From: Saprospiraceae bacterium | GTDB lineage: Bacteria; Bacteroidota; Bacteroidia; Chitinophagales; Saprospiraceae | DNA: 64,000 bases | Direction of reading: 5' to 3' | NCBI GenBank assembly: GCA_016714785.1 | Contig: JADKCC010000034.1 | Location: 19,592-83,591 of the forward strand | Shown: positions 10,001 to 21,929 of the stretch, one piece after another | Layout: each line of letters opens with the position of its first letter | Numbering within the stretch: the stretch's first letter is position 1 | Translations under genes and position numbers: made by a program | Notes under the pieces: model-generated | What the model was told of the DNA's origin: nothing | Seen by the model: only the letters and a program-made list of their open reading frames with translations | Databases searched by the model: none

Positions 10001-12150
10001 TTACTTTTCAAAACAATGATCCATTCTACATTAATAGAATCAATCCTAATGATACAAAAGATGATGTGATTTGGCCAAAAGATTATTTAGCATTAGGACA
10101 ATGTTCGTTTGCAGGTTTATTGCCAGAGACCTTACCAGATTCATCGGCATTTCCAAAGTTTACTGAAGATGCATGTGATCTTGTAGGTATGAGACATAGT
10201 GACCAAGTATTCCCATTCACTACCAATGGTGCTTGTTATAAAATAATTCGTACATGGACCATTATTGACTGGTGTCAAAAAGATTTAGATGGCAATCATT
10301 TCACATGGACTTATGAGCAGGAGATTAAAGTAATGGATAATAATGCACCTGTCATTACAGTACCAACATCACCTGTTGTATTTGAGACATTAAGTTGTTA
10401 TAGTGATGAAATCACGCTTTCGGCTTCAGCGGTAGATTGTACGCCAGATAGTGTATTAGTATGGCAATATTCCATTTATCAAGATGGAGATATCATCACT
10501 CAAGGTAAGGGCAAATCTGTTACAGACGAATTTGAAGTAGGAGAGTATAGCATTACTTTTAGGGTAGAAGATAGATGTGGTAATGTATCACAAGCATCTT
10601 ATGATTTTGTAGTCGAAACAACAAAATCTCCTACTGCAGTTTGTAAGAAAGGATTGGCTGCTCCACTGGTATTGATGAATGTAGGGGGCAACAATGTATT
10701 GATGGCTATGATACCAGCAGAATTTTTTGACAATAAGAGTTACCATACTTGTAAATATGACTTTGAGTTATCGTATTCAAGTGATGTAAATAATGATACA
10801 ATTGCATTTACCACTCCTGGATGTAAGCCAATTCAACTTTGGGTCACTGATCAGAATGGCAATACATCTTACTGTGAGACTTTTGTTGATATCCAATTGA
10901 ATGGCGTGGAGAATAATTGTCACGGTAGTGCATTGTTATCTACAGTTTCTGGTAAAACTGTCAAAGAAAATAATGAGGAAATAGAAAATGTAACAATTGA
11001 ATTAGAGGGTTCGGAGCAAAATCCAGTAAACACCACAACGACTGGTTCTTATGCTTTTGCACCTATGTCCAATGGTGGTACTTACCAGATTATACCTTCT
11101 AAAGATGGAGATGATTTGAATGGTGTTAGTACATTAGATATCGTAATGATACAGAGACATATTTTAGGTCTTGAAAAACTTAAGTCTCCATACCAAATGA
11201 TAGCTGCCGATGCCAACAAAAGTGGTTCGGTGACAGCTGCGGACCTTACCGAAATTCGCAAATTGATCTTAGGTAATTTAGCAACTTTCCCTAATAATAC
11301 AAGTTGGAGATTTGTTGATGCAGGTTATTCATTCCCTGATGCTACAAATCCTTGGTTGGGCAATTTTGCAGAAAAATATTTTATCGAAAAGCTTGATAAT
11401 AGTATGGGTGTCAATTTTATTGGCATCAAAATAGGAGATGTCAATGGAAATGCCAAAGGGCATAATATAACATCAGATAATACGGAGGCTAGATCTACTA
11501 CCGCATTTGTTATCAATGATAGAAAAGTTATGACAGGAGAAATCATCGAAATACCAGTAATGGTAGATGAAAATACCACGTTGGTTGGATTGCAAGCACA
11601 ATGGTTATCTAATGGTTTGATCATCAGAAGCATTACAGAAAAATCTATCAAATTACAATCTGAAGATGTAGCCATTCAAGCATTCAATACTGCGAACATG
11701 AGTATCTCTTTACCATCAGGTGTGAGAATTGCTAAAGATAAGGCAATCTTCATCATCGAAGCGGAGGTTATTCGTGCTGGATATTTGAGTGAAATGTTGA
11801 GATTAGGAAATGAAGTGAGTCCAGAAATGTATAATATAAATTTGGAAGCACAACATATTGCACTTAGCTGGAGAAGTGAAAATTTAGCATCATTTACATT
11901 GAGTAATGTAACACCAAATCCATGGAATGCACAAACACAGATTTCTTTTGAGTTGCCGAATGATGGAATGGTTTCGTTCAAAGTAAAGGATTATACTGGT
12001 AAAAAGGTGATAAGCACAATTGACCAATATCAAGCAGGTTTGAATACTATACAATTGACTAGATCAGACCTTGGTCAGTCCGGTGTATATGTTTACGAAC
12101 TCAGATATGAAGATAAGGTGATCACTGGCAAGATGATCGTAATAGAATAA
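7094..12150 (+). CDS. Giant T9SS-secreted HYR/dockerin adhesin, interrupted by one frameshift at 9086-9091
   Basis: One gene of about 1,685 residues is split in two frames. The first frame ends VVDTDCKKGF and the second resumes KRILRTWSITEWW. Adding one A to the six-A run at 9086-9091 restores a continuous cysteine-rich sequence. Order of parts: signal peptide (MSIFTKKSS... to LHAQ), an N-terminal beta domain, a HYR domain (ITCPANITESTL, about residue 340), several Cys-rich Ig-like repeats ending in DASGNESEPC or FDNCGNSSTM, then a dockerin type I-like pair (GVSTLDIVMIQRHILGL and DANKSGSVTAADLTEIRKLI). It ends in a T9SS type A signal (NVTPNPWNAQTQISFELP to GKMIVIE). It is probably exported and anchored at the cell surface. 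The ATG at 7094 is preferred over the TTG at 7085. A true pseudogene is possible but less likely. Confidence 0.85.
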
Positions 12151-12175
12151 CCCCAAGTTAATCAATAATATTGTT

Positions 12176-12210
12176 AAAGGCTCTTCGGATTGTTTCGGAG
12201 GGCCTTTTTT
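12176..12210 (+). terminator. Rho-independent terminator after the adhesin gene
   Basis: AAAGGC and GCCTTT arms enclose a G-U-containing inner stem, followed by a six-T run, 26 bases after the stop codon. Confidence 0.85.
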
Positions 12211-12310
12211 ACTATGTTGTTTACTTACTTTAGTATGCTGGAATTGAACATTTAGATTTTAAATTTGTATTGTGATCTTATAAAATAAAGTATTTTGGAT
12301 TTTTTATACC

Positions 12311-13644
12311 ATGGATAAAATAAATATATTTTGGTTTAGGAGAGATTTGAGAGTAAATGACAATGCTGGATTGTATCATGCTTTGAACTCAGGTTTACCA
12401 ATAGTACCTATTTTTATTTTTGATACCAACATTTTAGAGAGATTGGACAATAAAGAAGACGCACGTGTCGGTTTTATACATGCCACTATTTCTGCTTTAA
12501 AAGAGGAATTAAAAACATTTGATTGTGATTTGAAAATTTTTCATGGTTTCCCACTTGTCATTTGGAAGAATATAATCCAGGAATATAATATAGATAGTGT
12601 CATTTATAATCATGATTATGAGCCTTATGCCAAAGAAAGAGATGATGCAGTTGGGAGTCTATTGGATTTGAATAGCATAACTTATTATTCTTATAAAGAT
12701 CATGTCATTTTTGAAAAAGATGAAGTACTCAAAGATGATGGGAAGCCTTACACGGTGTTTACGCCTTATAAAAAAAAATGGTTGTCAAAATTGACTGAAA
12801 AGTCTGACATTGCTCAATCATTTTATTTAAAGTCTTACCCTTCAGATCTTAAATTATCTAATCTTTACAAAACTAAAGAATGGACAAGGATGATTTCTTT
12901 GAATGATTTGGGTTTTAAAAAAAGTTCTATTAGTATATCATCATTAGATGTGAAACAATCTATCATTAAAGAATATGACCAAAACAGAGATTTTCCGTCC
13001 TTGTATGGTACTTCCAGGCTAGGTATTCATTTTCGATTTGGCACTATCTCCATTAGAGAGAAAGCATTAAAAGCAAGTTTTCTTAATCAAACTTATCTAA
13101 GTGAGCTAATTTGGCGCGATTTTTATGCTATGATTTTATCGCATTTTCCTCATGTTGTGAACGGCGCTTTTAGACCTGAATATGATCATATACAATGGTT
13201 AAACAATGAAAGTGATTTTCGTTTATGGTGCGTAGGTAAAACTGGCTATCCGATTGTGGATGCAGGCATGCGTGAGTTGTACAAAACAGGTTTTATGCAC
13301 AATAGAGTAAGAATGATCACTGCTAGTTTTCTCACCAAGCACTTATTGATTGATTGGCGATGGGGAGAGGCTTGGTTTGCAAAACATTTGCTAGATTATG
13401 ATTTGGCGAGTAATAATGGTGGATGGCAATGGGCAGCAGGTTGTGGGACGGATGCCGCACCCTATTTTCGCATTTTTAGTCCTGATGCACAAACAGAAAG
13501 GTTTGATAAAGATAAAAGTTATATTAAAAATGGATACCTGAATACGGGACTAGTAAATATCCAAAACCTATAATTGATCATAAATTAGCAAGGGAGCGAT
13601 GTCTTAAGGTATATAAAGATGGGCTGTCTAGCCGTTTTTCATAA
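12311..13644 (+). CDS. phr: Deoxyribodipyrimidine photolyase (class I), frameshifted near its 3' end at 13526-13530
   Basis: This flavoenzyme repairs UV-induced pyrimidine dimers with blue light. The photolyase alpha/beta domain starts with INIFWFRRDLRVNDN. The FAD domain shows TSRLGIHFRFGTISIRE, LIWRDFYAMIL, GYPIVDAGMREL and the Trp-rich NNGGWQWAAGCGTDAAPYFR. The open frame ends with an atypical tail at 13573. Restoring one A in the five-A run at 13526-13530 gives KKWIPEYGTSKYPKPIIDHK and then a family-typical end, stopping at 13644 with about 444 residues. The lesion is therefore a single missing base in the last helix. A -7-like TAAATTTG lies at 12260-12267. Confidence 0.93.
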
Positions 13645-13684
13645 TAATAACTAATTCATGGTATTTGATCTTAGGTGTAATTAT

Positions 13685-13721
13685 AAAGCCATTCCTTCAT
13701 TAAAGAAATGGCTTTATTTTT
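13685..13721. terminator. Bidirectional terminator between photolyase and lipoprotein genes
   Basis: A 9-bp perfect inverted repeat (AAAGCCATT / AATGGCTTT, 13685-13715) is followed by ATTTTTATTT. It sits between convergent genes. Confidence 0.8.
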
Positions 13722-13743
13722 ATTTGCTTAATCTTTGGAAATC

Positions 13744-14268
13744 TTATTGCATTCCAAAAACAGGTATTTCTGCACCGTCAAGTCTGATGGTAGGTACACC
13801 TTTTACATCTTTTTTAGGTATTTTTACCACATAAGAAGGTCTATATTCTGCTACTGTTTTTTCACTGATTTTTGTTTTCACGTTCAAAACTGGAGTTTCG
13901 CCTTTAGTGTCTAATCCTTCTACTATAAAACTTGTCTCCTTTATGGTAGCGTCAGCAAAAATTGCAAATACCTCATTCTCTTCAAAATTAATAGCATTGG
14001 CATCAGCTGATTTTATATAAACTTGTAATGAATTGGCTGACTTGAAATTGAATGCCACATTGCCTGGCTGTACTATTTGTGTTTGGTCCAACTTGTACGT
14101 TGCTGACATATCACTTGCTCCTGTACCTTCTAAAGCTTTAGAATCGTTTTGAGATACAGGTGCAGATCCATTGGCGTTATCAGTGTTAGGGGTTTTTATA
14201 TCATTTTTACACGAGGTAATTGATAATAAAACGTATGTCACTGAAATTAGAATAAAAATGTTCTTCAT
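13744..14268 (-). CDS. Hypothetical lipoprotein
   Basis: The 174-residue protein starts with a lipoprotein signal (MKNIFILISVTYVLLSITSC, lipid-attachment Cys at residue 20). A low-complexity Asn/Ser/Gly linker follows, and then a compact beta-rich domain of about 115 residues (QIVQPGNVAFNFKSANSLQV to GAEIPVFGMQ). I do not recognise the domain. It is probably anchored on the periplasmic side of a membrane or at the cell surface. Upstream, on the coding strand, a TACTTTTG -7-like motif occurs at 14332-14325. It is transcribed alone, converging on the photolyase gene. Confidence 0.75.
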   Translation of the reverse strand: MKNIFILISVTYVLLSITSCKNDIKTPNTDNANGSAPVSQNDSKALEGTGASDMSATYKLDQTQIVQPGNVAFNFKSANSLQVYIKSADANAINFEENEVFAIFADATIKETSFIVEGLDTKGETPVLNVKTKISEKTVAEYRPSYVVKIPKKDVKGVPTIRLDGAEIPVFGMQ

Positions 14269-14441
14269 ATTAAAAATTTTATGGGAAATAATATTTTAAT
14301 TATTGATGATTTTCAATAATGGCACAAAAGTATAAATTTATTCCAAATCTGCTTTGTTAAGATTAAATTATTCACAAAACTATAACAAAAATACTAAGCA
14401 ATTCTATGGATTCCTTTTATTGGTAACATAAAAAACTTATT

Positions 14442-17400
14442 TTAATACCACAATTTTTTAATTATAGCTTGGTTTTTAATCCAAATTCTGCAAAAATAGA
14501 CTCCTGATTCTACAATGTTAACAATATCTGAATCAAGATTTAAAATACGTTGATTAGGGCGATCTGAATAAAGGATTTTTCCTGAATAGTCCCATATATC
14601 TATTTGAGAAATTTCATACTCTGATTGTATTTTAAAATTGTTTTGAATAGGATTTGGAACAATAATAATTTTGTCGAAATTTCATCTTTGACAGAACTTG
14701 CTGTTTCCACGAAGATATTATCAATATTCAAAATACAACCAGCCATGTCAGTTATTTTTAGTTGATAAATACCTGTGGTGATATTTTCTACTGATTCTAT
14801 TTTACTTATCACTGGTCCAAATTTAGTCCATTCATACATTAATGCTCCTTCGCCTCCAGATACGATAGCTTTTATTGAACCATTGGCAGAGGAAGATGAA
14901 CTAGGTTTTGTAATTATTAGACTATCTAAATTGATTGCAGGATGTTCTGATGTAACAATAATATCTGACAATATAGCTACACAGGAGCTAGAATCTGATA
15001 TGATAATACTGTAAGTATCAGGTAATAAGGCATTATTTGGTTTATTGATTAATGTATTATTTTTGTAGATTGCTACTTCATAAGACGAGAAATTGCCTGT
15101 GATGTTAAGTTGAATGGCTCCGTCTGGAATATTGAAACAAGTCGATGGTTTAGTCGTATAGGTTGCCGACAAATTGCAATTGCCACCACTAACTATGGCC
15201 CAAGATTCATAAATACAGCCTTTATCATCAGTGATTACATATGTGTATAAGCCTGGAGCTAAATTTTCAATATGTAAAGTACTGTCACCAGTGCTCCACT
15301 GCACTAAATAAGGAGCATTTCCTCCCAATGGTAAAAGTGTTATGCTTCCATCTTTGGCTTCAGCTTCTGTTTCATTATTAATAGTGGCTAATGCATTTAA
15401 TTCATCAGGTTGAGAAACTTGAAAAGAGTCAACCAATGTACAATTACCTTGGTCTGATATTGTAACTACATATTTCCCTGTATTTAAGTTGACAATACTA
15501 TCTCCAAGTAATCCTGCTTCTGACCAGTGGAATTTGAGCGCACCAAAACCTCCAGTAGTACCTAATGCTAGTCCACCATTAGCCTGACCGAAACAAACCA
15601 CACTGTCTATATCAATATTAGTTATTTGAATAGGTGTTGCCAAGTGTATTGCAAAACTATCTGAAACCATACATTCATTATCATCTGTTAAAGTGATAGT
15701 GTATATACCTGCTTTTAGCGAGTCCGTCAACAGTAAAGAGTCACCGTGAGACCATTGATAAGTTAATGTTCCAACACCGCCATCTAAATTGATAGACAAA
15801 TAGCCATTTGTTTCGCCTTGACATAGAATGCTATCAGCAGCTAGTACGGTGGCTCTCATCAAAGGTGGCTGCGTTATAGACACATTGAGTGGTGTACTTT
15901 GGCAACCTGCGTTAGTTGCCACCACAGAGTGTAAACCCGCTGGTAAATTGGTAACAGTTGCAGTAGTCTGGCCCGTGGACCATAAATAAGTGAAAGCCGC
16001 ATTTTGAGTAACTGATGCCACACCTGAACTATCACCATGGCATAATATATTGGCTTTCGATAGTAAACTGATATTAAAAGACGCATTAGTACCTATAGTA
16101 AATGTATCTAAAACAATACAATTGTTGGCATCTGATACTGTGATATAATAATTACCAGCTGTTACATTTGATAATTGTGCGGTTGTACTTCCATTAGACC
16201 ATGCATAATTATAAGGAGGAATGCCATTTGTTGTGGTTATACTGATGGCTCCATTGGCTGCTCCTAGGCAAGTAGCATTAGTAGAAGATAAAATTGATAA
16301 TTGAATGGCAGGAGGTTGTGATATGGTAGCTGATGTGGTTGCCATACAATCTTTTTTATCCGTGACTGTCACAGAATATTCTCCTGCGGGTACTGATGCT
16401 AATTGGGGGAAGTTACTCCCATTACTCCAAAGATAGGTATTATCCCCATTTCCACCAGCTACATTTAATGATATAAAGCCATTACTACCTCCATTACAAT
16501 TGACATTGTCAACCATTAAAGTATTGACTGTTAGTAAATCTGGTTGGGATATGTTGAAGTTCAATGAGACCATACAGCCATTAACATCAGTAATTGTTAC
16601 TACATAATTGCCAATGGATAAATTATTTATATTCTGAGTTGTAGCACCATTAGACCACACATAAGTTGGATTGCCCACTGTGTTTGATACTTCTAAGGTA
16701 ATATATCCGTCATTATTTCCATGACAACTGACATTATTTTTTTCACTATATGTAGTGATTTGTAATGGTTGTGTAATTTCAATATTTTGAGTCACTGCAC
16801 AATCATAAAAGTCAGTGATAGTCACCACATAATTTCCTGCCATTAAGTTATTTTGGGTATTATTATTACCTGTTCCTGATGCGCCATTTGACCATTCAAA
16901 ATTGTATGGAGATGTACCTCCTGATGCAGTGACTTGTGCTGACCCATCCGCTGATCCAAAGCATGATACTGGAGTCAAACTAGTAATGGCTGCTGTCATT
17001 ATGGTAGGTTGTGAGATGCTGAATACTTCTGATGATGTGCAATTTGCAGCATCAGTAACTGTAACGGTATAGGTATTTGCAACAACATTTAGGATATTAG
17101 CTTGATTACTGCCATTAGACCAATTATAACTAAAACTCGGTGTTCCTCCAAAGACATTTGTAATTATACTACCATTTGATTGACCAAAGCATGTCACATT
17201 ATTTTCAGTTCCTGTTATAGAGATTTCAGGAGATTCTGTGACTTCGGCCATGGCTGTTTCCTGACAGCCATTAATATCAGTAATCGTAACACTATATGTG
17301 CCTAAGGTGAGCCCAGAGATATTGCTACCACTTTGGCCTGTGGACCAACTGTATGTAAAACCTCCTACACCACCTGAAGCAAGGACAGATGCTGTACCAT

Positions 17401-18247
17401 TGGATGCTCCATTGCATACAACAGACCCAGATGCATTGGCAATTATGACGGGAGGGGAGGGGATATTTGCTGAAGTTGCATTAGTTGCCCCAGTGTTGTC
17501 TGTAACTGTAACAAATGCTAAACCCGCTGGTAGGGTAGTATTTGTTGCGTTATTTATCCCGTTGCTCCAAGTATAATTGTACGGTGGTGTACCTCCTGTG
17601 GCTGTGGCTGTGGCAGATCCATTGGCTGAGTCTGCACAGGCTGTTGGTACTATATTGGTAATGTCTATTTCTAAAGGCATAGCACTACTGGCAATAGGTA
17701 TTATCATACTTGTCAAACGCACTCTGTCCATTTGGTTGCCATTGGCTCCATTGGCTATGACTGCTGCGGCATAAAATTTGATTTCTGGTACTGTCCCAGT
17801 GGTAGATGGTGCAGTCCAGTCCACAGAGAAGTAAAGTTCATTTGAAGCTGGAAAGTTTGGTGCGGGAGCGTGACCGAAATAATTTCTGCCGCCACCTACT
17901 CTGATCTGAGTATTGGCAGAAGGACTAGTCATGGTTCCTGCATTCCCGTTGCTGCCATTAAGTGCTACCAATTGGAAACCTGCTTTTGCTGCGTTGCCGT
18001 TTGGATTGGTGATGGTGACAGATAGGGTATATGTTTCTCCTGTTTCTATGGTGGATGGTAGGCCATCTATTGTGATTTCACCATCTAAACTTCCGTTATT
18101 ACCAGTATGGCATTGGGCACAATTGGAGTCCACAGGAGAGCCAGTAAAACCTGTACTACCAGATAGTGGATGTAAACCAGCATTGCTTAATCCAAATACT
18201 ACAGCACATATAGCACCTATGATTACATAACTTTTGTTGATCTGCAT
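14442..18247 (-). CDS. Giant secreted protein: CxxCH choice-of-anchor-like N-terminus, 13 SprB repeats, T9SS type A signal; frameshift at 14669-14672
   Basis: A signal peptide precedes an N-terminal domain of about 170 residues with a haem-c-like CAQCH motif (residues about 41-45) and a Reeler/choice-of-anchor-like beta fold (GETYTLSVTITNPNGNAAKA, RNYFGHAP). Thirteen SprB repeats of about 75-85 residues follow. Each carries the pattern C.G..(D/N)G, GG..PY.Y.WSNG, L.AG.Y.VTVTD and a C; the last two are divergent. The uninterrupted frame ends at 14600 with a meaningless tail. Adding one base to the T4 run at 14669-14672 (A4 on the coding strand) restores IIIVPNPIQNNFKIQSEYE to SGVYFCRIW, a T9SS type A signal stopping at 14442. 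Full length is about 1,268 residues. SprB repeats are known from the gliding adhesin SprB; here gliding itself is not shown. Confidence 0.88.
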
Positions 18248-18300
18248 TGTGTTTGTTTTGATATTTAATTGTTGATAATACGAATAAAAACGATTTTCCC

Positions 18301-18900
18301 CTAAGTTGGAAACTCGATTTTACTTAAATAATTGATTATATATTTACCTAAAATGTCGAATTCTAAATTTACAACATCACCTTCCTTTATCTTTTTGAAA
18401 TTAGTGTGTTCATAAGTGTAGGGTATAATGGCAATACTAAATGATCCTTTTTCGGCGTCCACTAAGGTTAAACTGACACCATTGATACATATTGATCCTT
18501 TGGGTACCATAAGGTTGTCATATTTGGAGTCAGTTTTGAACTGGAAATACCAACTACCACCCACTTCTCTGATAGACTGACAAGTAGCAGTTGTATCCAC
18601 ATGACCCTGTACAAAATGCCCATCTACTCTACTATTGGCTAATAGAGACCTTTCTAAATTGATGTGTTCCCCAATATTTAATGTATCTAAATTGGTTTTT
18701 TCTAAAGTTTCTTTAATAGCAGTAACAGTATGCGTATCGTTAGTTAAACTTACCACCGTAAGGCACACACCATTATGGGCTATGCTTTGGTCTATATAAG
18801 CATCTTTACTTATGTTAGATTGTATGGTGAAATGTTTATTGTTTTCATCTATTTTTATATCTGTGATGATTCCTGTGGTTTCTACTATTCCGCTGAACAT
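18301..18900 (-). CDS. ribE: Riboflavin synthase, alpha subunit
   Basis: This enzyme dismutates two 6,7-dimethyl-8-ribityllumazine molecules to riboflavin and a pyrimidine product. The 199 residues contain the two lumazine-binding half-domains. The first begins MFSGIVETTGII and contains HNGVCLTV. The second starts at VDGHFVQGHVDTTA and contains GSICINGVSLTLVD. Length and motifs are normal. The start codon overlaps the stop of the upstream T9SS type B gene by one base (TAATG). The two are therefore translationally coupled although functionally unrelated. No other rib genes are visible. Confidence 0.96.
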   Translation of the reverse strand: MFSGIVETTGIITDIKIDENNKHFTIQSNISKDAYIDQSIAHNGVCLTVVSLTNDTHTVTAIKETLEKTNLDTLNIGEHINLERSLLANSRVDGHFVQGHVDTTATCQSIREVGGSWYFQFKTDSKYDNLMVPKGSICINGVSLTLVDAEKGSFSIAIIPYTYEHTNFKKIKEGDVVNLEFDILGKYIINYLSKIEFPT

Positions 18901-21611
18901 TAATTTTTTATTAAATGAATAAAACCTGATAAATTATTTTTTGATTCAATGACACCTGTTACTCGTTTCTCAAATATTCTACAAAGATAATAGTAAGTTC
19001 CGTCAGCCAGTTCTTTACCAGATAATGAGGTGCCATCCCAGTTGATATTTGGGTCAGCAGTTTCAAAAACGAGATTTCCCCATTGGTTATATACTTTCAA
19101 ATCTATGTTTGCAATAAAGAGGTTTACTCTTGGTGTGAAAAGATCGTTGCTGCCATCATTATTTGGTGTAAATGTGTTAGGTAAGACATAATATGGGCAA
19201 TTGTCCACACATATTTTTGCACTTAACTCACTCTCGTTGCCGAGATTGTCTAAGGCTGTTACTGCATAACATCCCAATAAACCATTAGCTGGGTAATGAA
19301 TATAAGTCAAACCATCTGAGATAGATTGCGAAGCTATTTTGATAAGTGCATCATTGATCGTTTCAGCATAATAAATGTTAAAAGCAACGATATCTTCAGC
19401 AATTGTCGGGCATATTTGATTAGGATGTACCCAATTGATTGTATTATATAATTCTTCAGGATTAACATCGTTTGTCAATCTGTCGCAAATGTTAAGAACT
19501 GTAATAGTGGGAGCACACGATGGTACATTATCTTTTGGCGCTTGACACACTTCTTGGGAGAAGTTTATTATTGGATCTTCTATATTATCAAAAGAATAAG
19601 TACCTTCAGATTCTATTTTGTAACAAGATTGAACATCATTTATCAAATTTTTGTCTTCGTAGCTTGTTAAATTTGTTTGGGCTATAGCTAAGAAATTATT
19701 TTGATCATCTTTTTTGTATATAGTATAGCGTTTATTAGCCCATGGTGTAGTACTTTGCCATGTCAATATATTTTTCTTATCAGATGGAGCTATTGAAAGA
19801 TAAATGGAAGAAGCATCTGCTGATTTACTAGATGTATTATTTGTAGAAAACATTTCTATATAATATGTAAATTGGTGGTCCACCGTATTGATATCTTTAT
19901 CAAAGTAATTAGTGTCAACTGAAGCTGAAAAATATAAATGGCTAAAATTGGCAATCTCTGAGAAAGCTGTGGTTTCATCTGCCCGAAATATTTTGTAAAG
20001 GTAAGGGCCTGGATTCTGAATGGTGTCAAATTGTTCGGCTAGGGGCTTTGTCCATCGTAAATGAATTGCACCATCTATTTTACCTGTTTTAGTGATTGAA
20101 ACTTTTGTAATCAATGGTACATCACGACTCAGGATCAGACAGGTCTCGTTGGAAGGGATGCTTTCAACTTTGTTAAAAGGATTGCCTGTGGCTGTAAGTT
20201 TTGCAAATTCTGCCTGAACTCTGTAACAATAAGTTTCTCCACGGACCGTAGTATTGTCTATATAAAAATATTTGCCGTTTGATTGCGTCAGGGTCTTGAA
20301 AACTATCTTTTGATATGGAGAACCACTAAGACCAGGGTTGCATGTATCAGGTTGGAAATTAGAACTAGCTATTTTTCTCCATACTGAAAAGCCTTGAAAA
20401 AACTTATTATCTGTGACTTCACAAGCATAAGGACTTTCCCATTCTAATCTTACAGCGCCATTTTCAGTTTTAGCATTTAGATTTTTCGGTGGCGGGCCTA
20501 CTACTTTGATCCTTATGGTCTTAAGTGTAGCCAATCCAGTAGAATCTGGATAGAAATTATCTACAGCCCGCAAAACAATTTGGTAATATTGATCAGATAT
20601 ATGATTGCAGTTGGTTTGCCACTCTAATTTCGCTATAAATGGGACTGATGTGAAAAAAGAAGGTGCAGTTAGTTTTGCAGGATTAGCTATTGTAAATGGC
20701 CCACCTGTAGCTGAAAACCGTACTTTTTGGTTGATATTTGGGTCGTTGATATTAATTGTTAAATCAATTTTTTGACCGGCTATTATGCAGATATCTTCTA
20801 AAGTTTGAATGGTTGGAGGTTCGTTTTCACAAGCTCTAATAAGTATTTGCATATCTCTCAATATAACATTGATAAGTGTGCCGTTTCTGTATTCTTTTAT
20901 TTTGATTGCAATATTGTATTCTCCTTGTAGCTTTGGTGCATTCCATCTGACTTCACCTGTGATTGGATTTATGGTAAATGAGTTACTAACAGTTGTACCT
21001 ATTTCATCAGGATATTTGTATCCAGGTACGGGTGTGTTCAATGCCATTAAAGGTGCGGCCAACTCGTACGCCAAACTATCACCGTCAGCATCGTAAGCAT
21101 TTGGGTTATGGATAAATAATTTATTGACACAACCTATATCAATGGGTGGTTGTAGTAGAATGGCTGAATTGTTGAATCCCTGAAATTGTCTATCTAATAA
21201 AGTTAAGGTGGTACTTAAAAAAAATGGAATATCAATGGAATTTGGGTAATTAACATTGAGAATACCACCTACTCGATTGGGATCTAAAAAGGAGATGGTA
21301 TATGTTGCTACCCCTGGGTATGTATGGTTGGCAATGTAATAATTGACTTTTATGTCATTTACATCAAATCGTGTTTTAGAATTGTCCCGTCTTACAAATT
21401 CCCCACTTCCATCTCCCCAAAACACATCTAAACTATCTCTGTCAGCGGCGACACTACTTGCTTTGGTGTATGTGATAATGGTCATTTCTACACTCAAAGG
21501 CCCAGTTTGTTTGTATGTGATTTCTCCTGCCCTATTGTGTGTTGCAAACACAAAGTAAGGTATGAACACACCAAACAATATAATTATGATATGACGGTAA
21601 AGTACTTTCAC
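18900..21611 (-). CDS. Secreted gliding-motility-associated C-terminal (T9SS type B) protein with Fn3-like repeats
   Basis: The 903-residue protein starts (GTG) with a signal peptide ending near FVFATHNRAGEITYKQ. The N-terminal part (to about residue 260) resembles the beta domain often seen before CHU_C tails and includes INPITGEVRWNAPKLQGEYN, a cadherin/putative-Ig-like motif. Four or so fibronectin-III-like units follow (GAVRLEWESPYACEVTD, GAIHLRWTKPLAEQFD, NILTWQSTTPWANKRYTIY). The end is a clear gliding-motility-associated C-terminal domain (NTFTPNNDGSNDLFTP, KVYNQWGNLVFET, LADGTYYYLCRI), the T9SS type B sorting signal. It is probably exported and surface-attached. The stop overlaps the ribE start. 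Confidence 0.88.
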   Translation of the reverse strand: MKVLYRHIIIILFGVFIPYFVFATHNRAGEITYKQTGPLSVEMTIITYTKASSVAADRDSLDVFWGDGSGEFVRRDNSKTRFDVNDIKVNYYIANHTYPGVATYTISFLDPNRVGGILNVNYPNSIDIPFFLSTTLTLLDRQFQGFNNSAILLQPPIDIGCVNKLFIHNPNAYDADGDSLAYELAAPLMALNTPVPGYKYPDEIGTTVSNSFTINPITGEVRWNAPKLQGEYNIAIKIKEYRNGTLINVILRDMQILIRACENEPPTIQTLEDICIIAGQKIDLTININDPNINQKVRFSATGGPFTIANPAKLTAPSFFTSVPFIAKLEWQTNCNHISDQYYQIVLRAVDNFYPDSTGLATLKTIRIKVVGPPPKNLNAKTENGAVRLEWESPYACEVTDNKFFQGFSVWRKIASSNFQPDTCNPGLSGSPYQKIVFKTLTQSNGKYFYIDNTTVRGETYCYRVQAEFAKLTATGNPFNKVESIPSNETCLILSRDVPLITKVSITKTGKIDGAIHLRWTKPLAEQFDTIQNPGPYLYKIFRADETTAFSEIANFSHLYFSASVDTNYFDKDINTVDHQFTYYIEMFSTNNTSSKSADASSIYLSIAPSDKKNILTWQSTTPWANKRYTIYKKDDQNNFLAIAQTNLTSYEDKNLINDVQSCYKIESEGTYSFDNIEDPIINFSQEVCQAPKDNVPSCAPTITVLNICDRLTNDVNPEELYNTINWVHPNQICPTIAEDIVAFNIYYAETINDALIKIASQSISDGLTYIHYPANGLLGCYAVTALDNLGNESELSAKICVDNCPYYVLPNTFTPNNDGSNDLFTPRVNLFIANIDLKVYNQWGNLVFETADPNINWDGTSLSGKELADGTYYYLCRIFEKRVTGVIESKNNLSGFIHLIKN

Positions 21612-21871
21612 GTAACAAACTTAAGCATAAAAATTGAATCTACAAAATAACAAAAAAAATAGAGAGATGTTTATTTTTTGCGGAGCTACGAAAATTATTC
21701 CCTTATTATTTTAAGAGATGTAGATTCAGGAGAAATTTATTAATTAACAAAAATCAGAATGATATTTATAACAACGCAAATGAAATGTGATTCGACTAAG
21801 AAAAGTGTTTATACAACTACTTTACTTTTTAAATGAAAATTTTAAAAAAAATAAAAAATATATATAAAGAA

Positions 21872-21902
21872 TTGCGCAGTTATATAGTCGTGGATATATT
21901 TG
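21872..21902 (+). promoter_or_regulatory. Bacteroidota-type promoter of the ArsR/SRPBCC operon
   Basis: A TTG at 21872-21874 and TATATTTG at 21895-21902 are separated by 20 bases, the expected spacing for the -33 and -7 elements. The ArsR start codon follows 27 bases later. The rest of the 318-base gap 21612-21929 is AT-rich and shows nothing else. Confidence 0.7.
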
Positions 21903-21929
21903 CAATCAAATAGTAGCATATAGTATTTT

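Noticed and set aside
7307..12000. Several long open frames on the minus strand inside the large adhesin gene
   Set aside because: They are shadows of a repetitive Thr/Val/Asn-rich coding sequence and contain no domain or signal that makes sense.
17298..18230. Plus-strand open frames opposite the start of the SprB-repeat gene
   Set aside because: The opposite strand encodes a continuous, well-recognised protein; the shadow frames are Pro/Val/Ala-rich artefacts.
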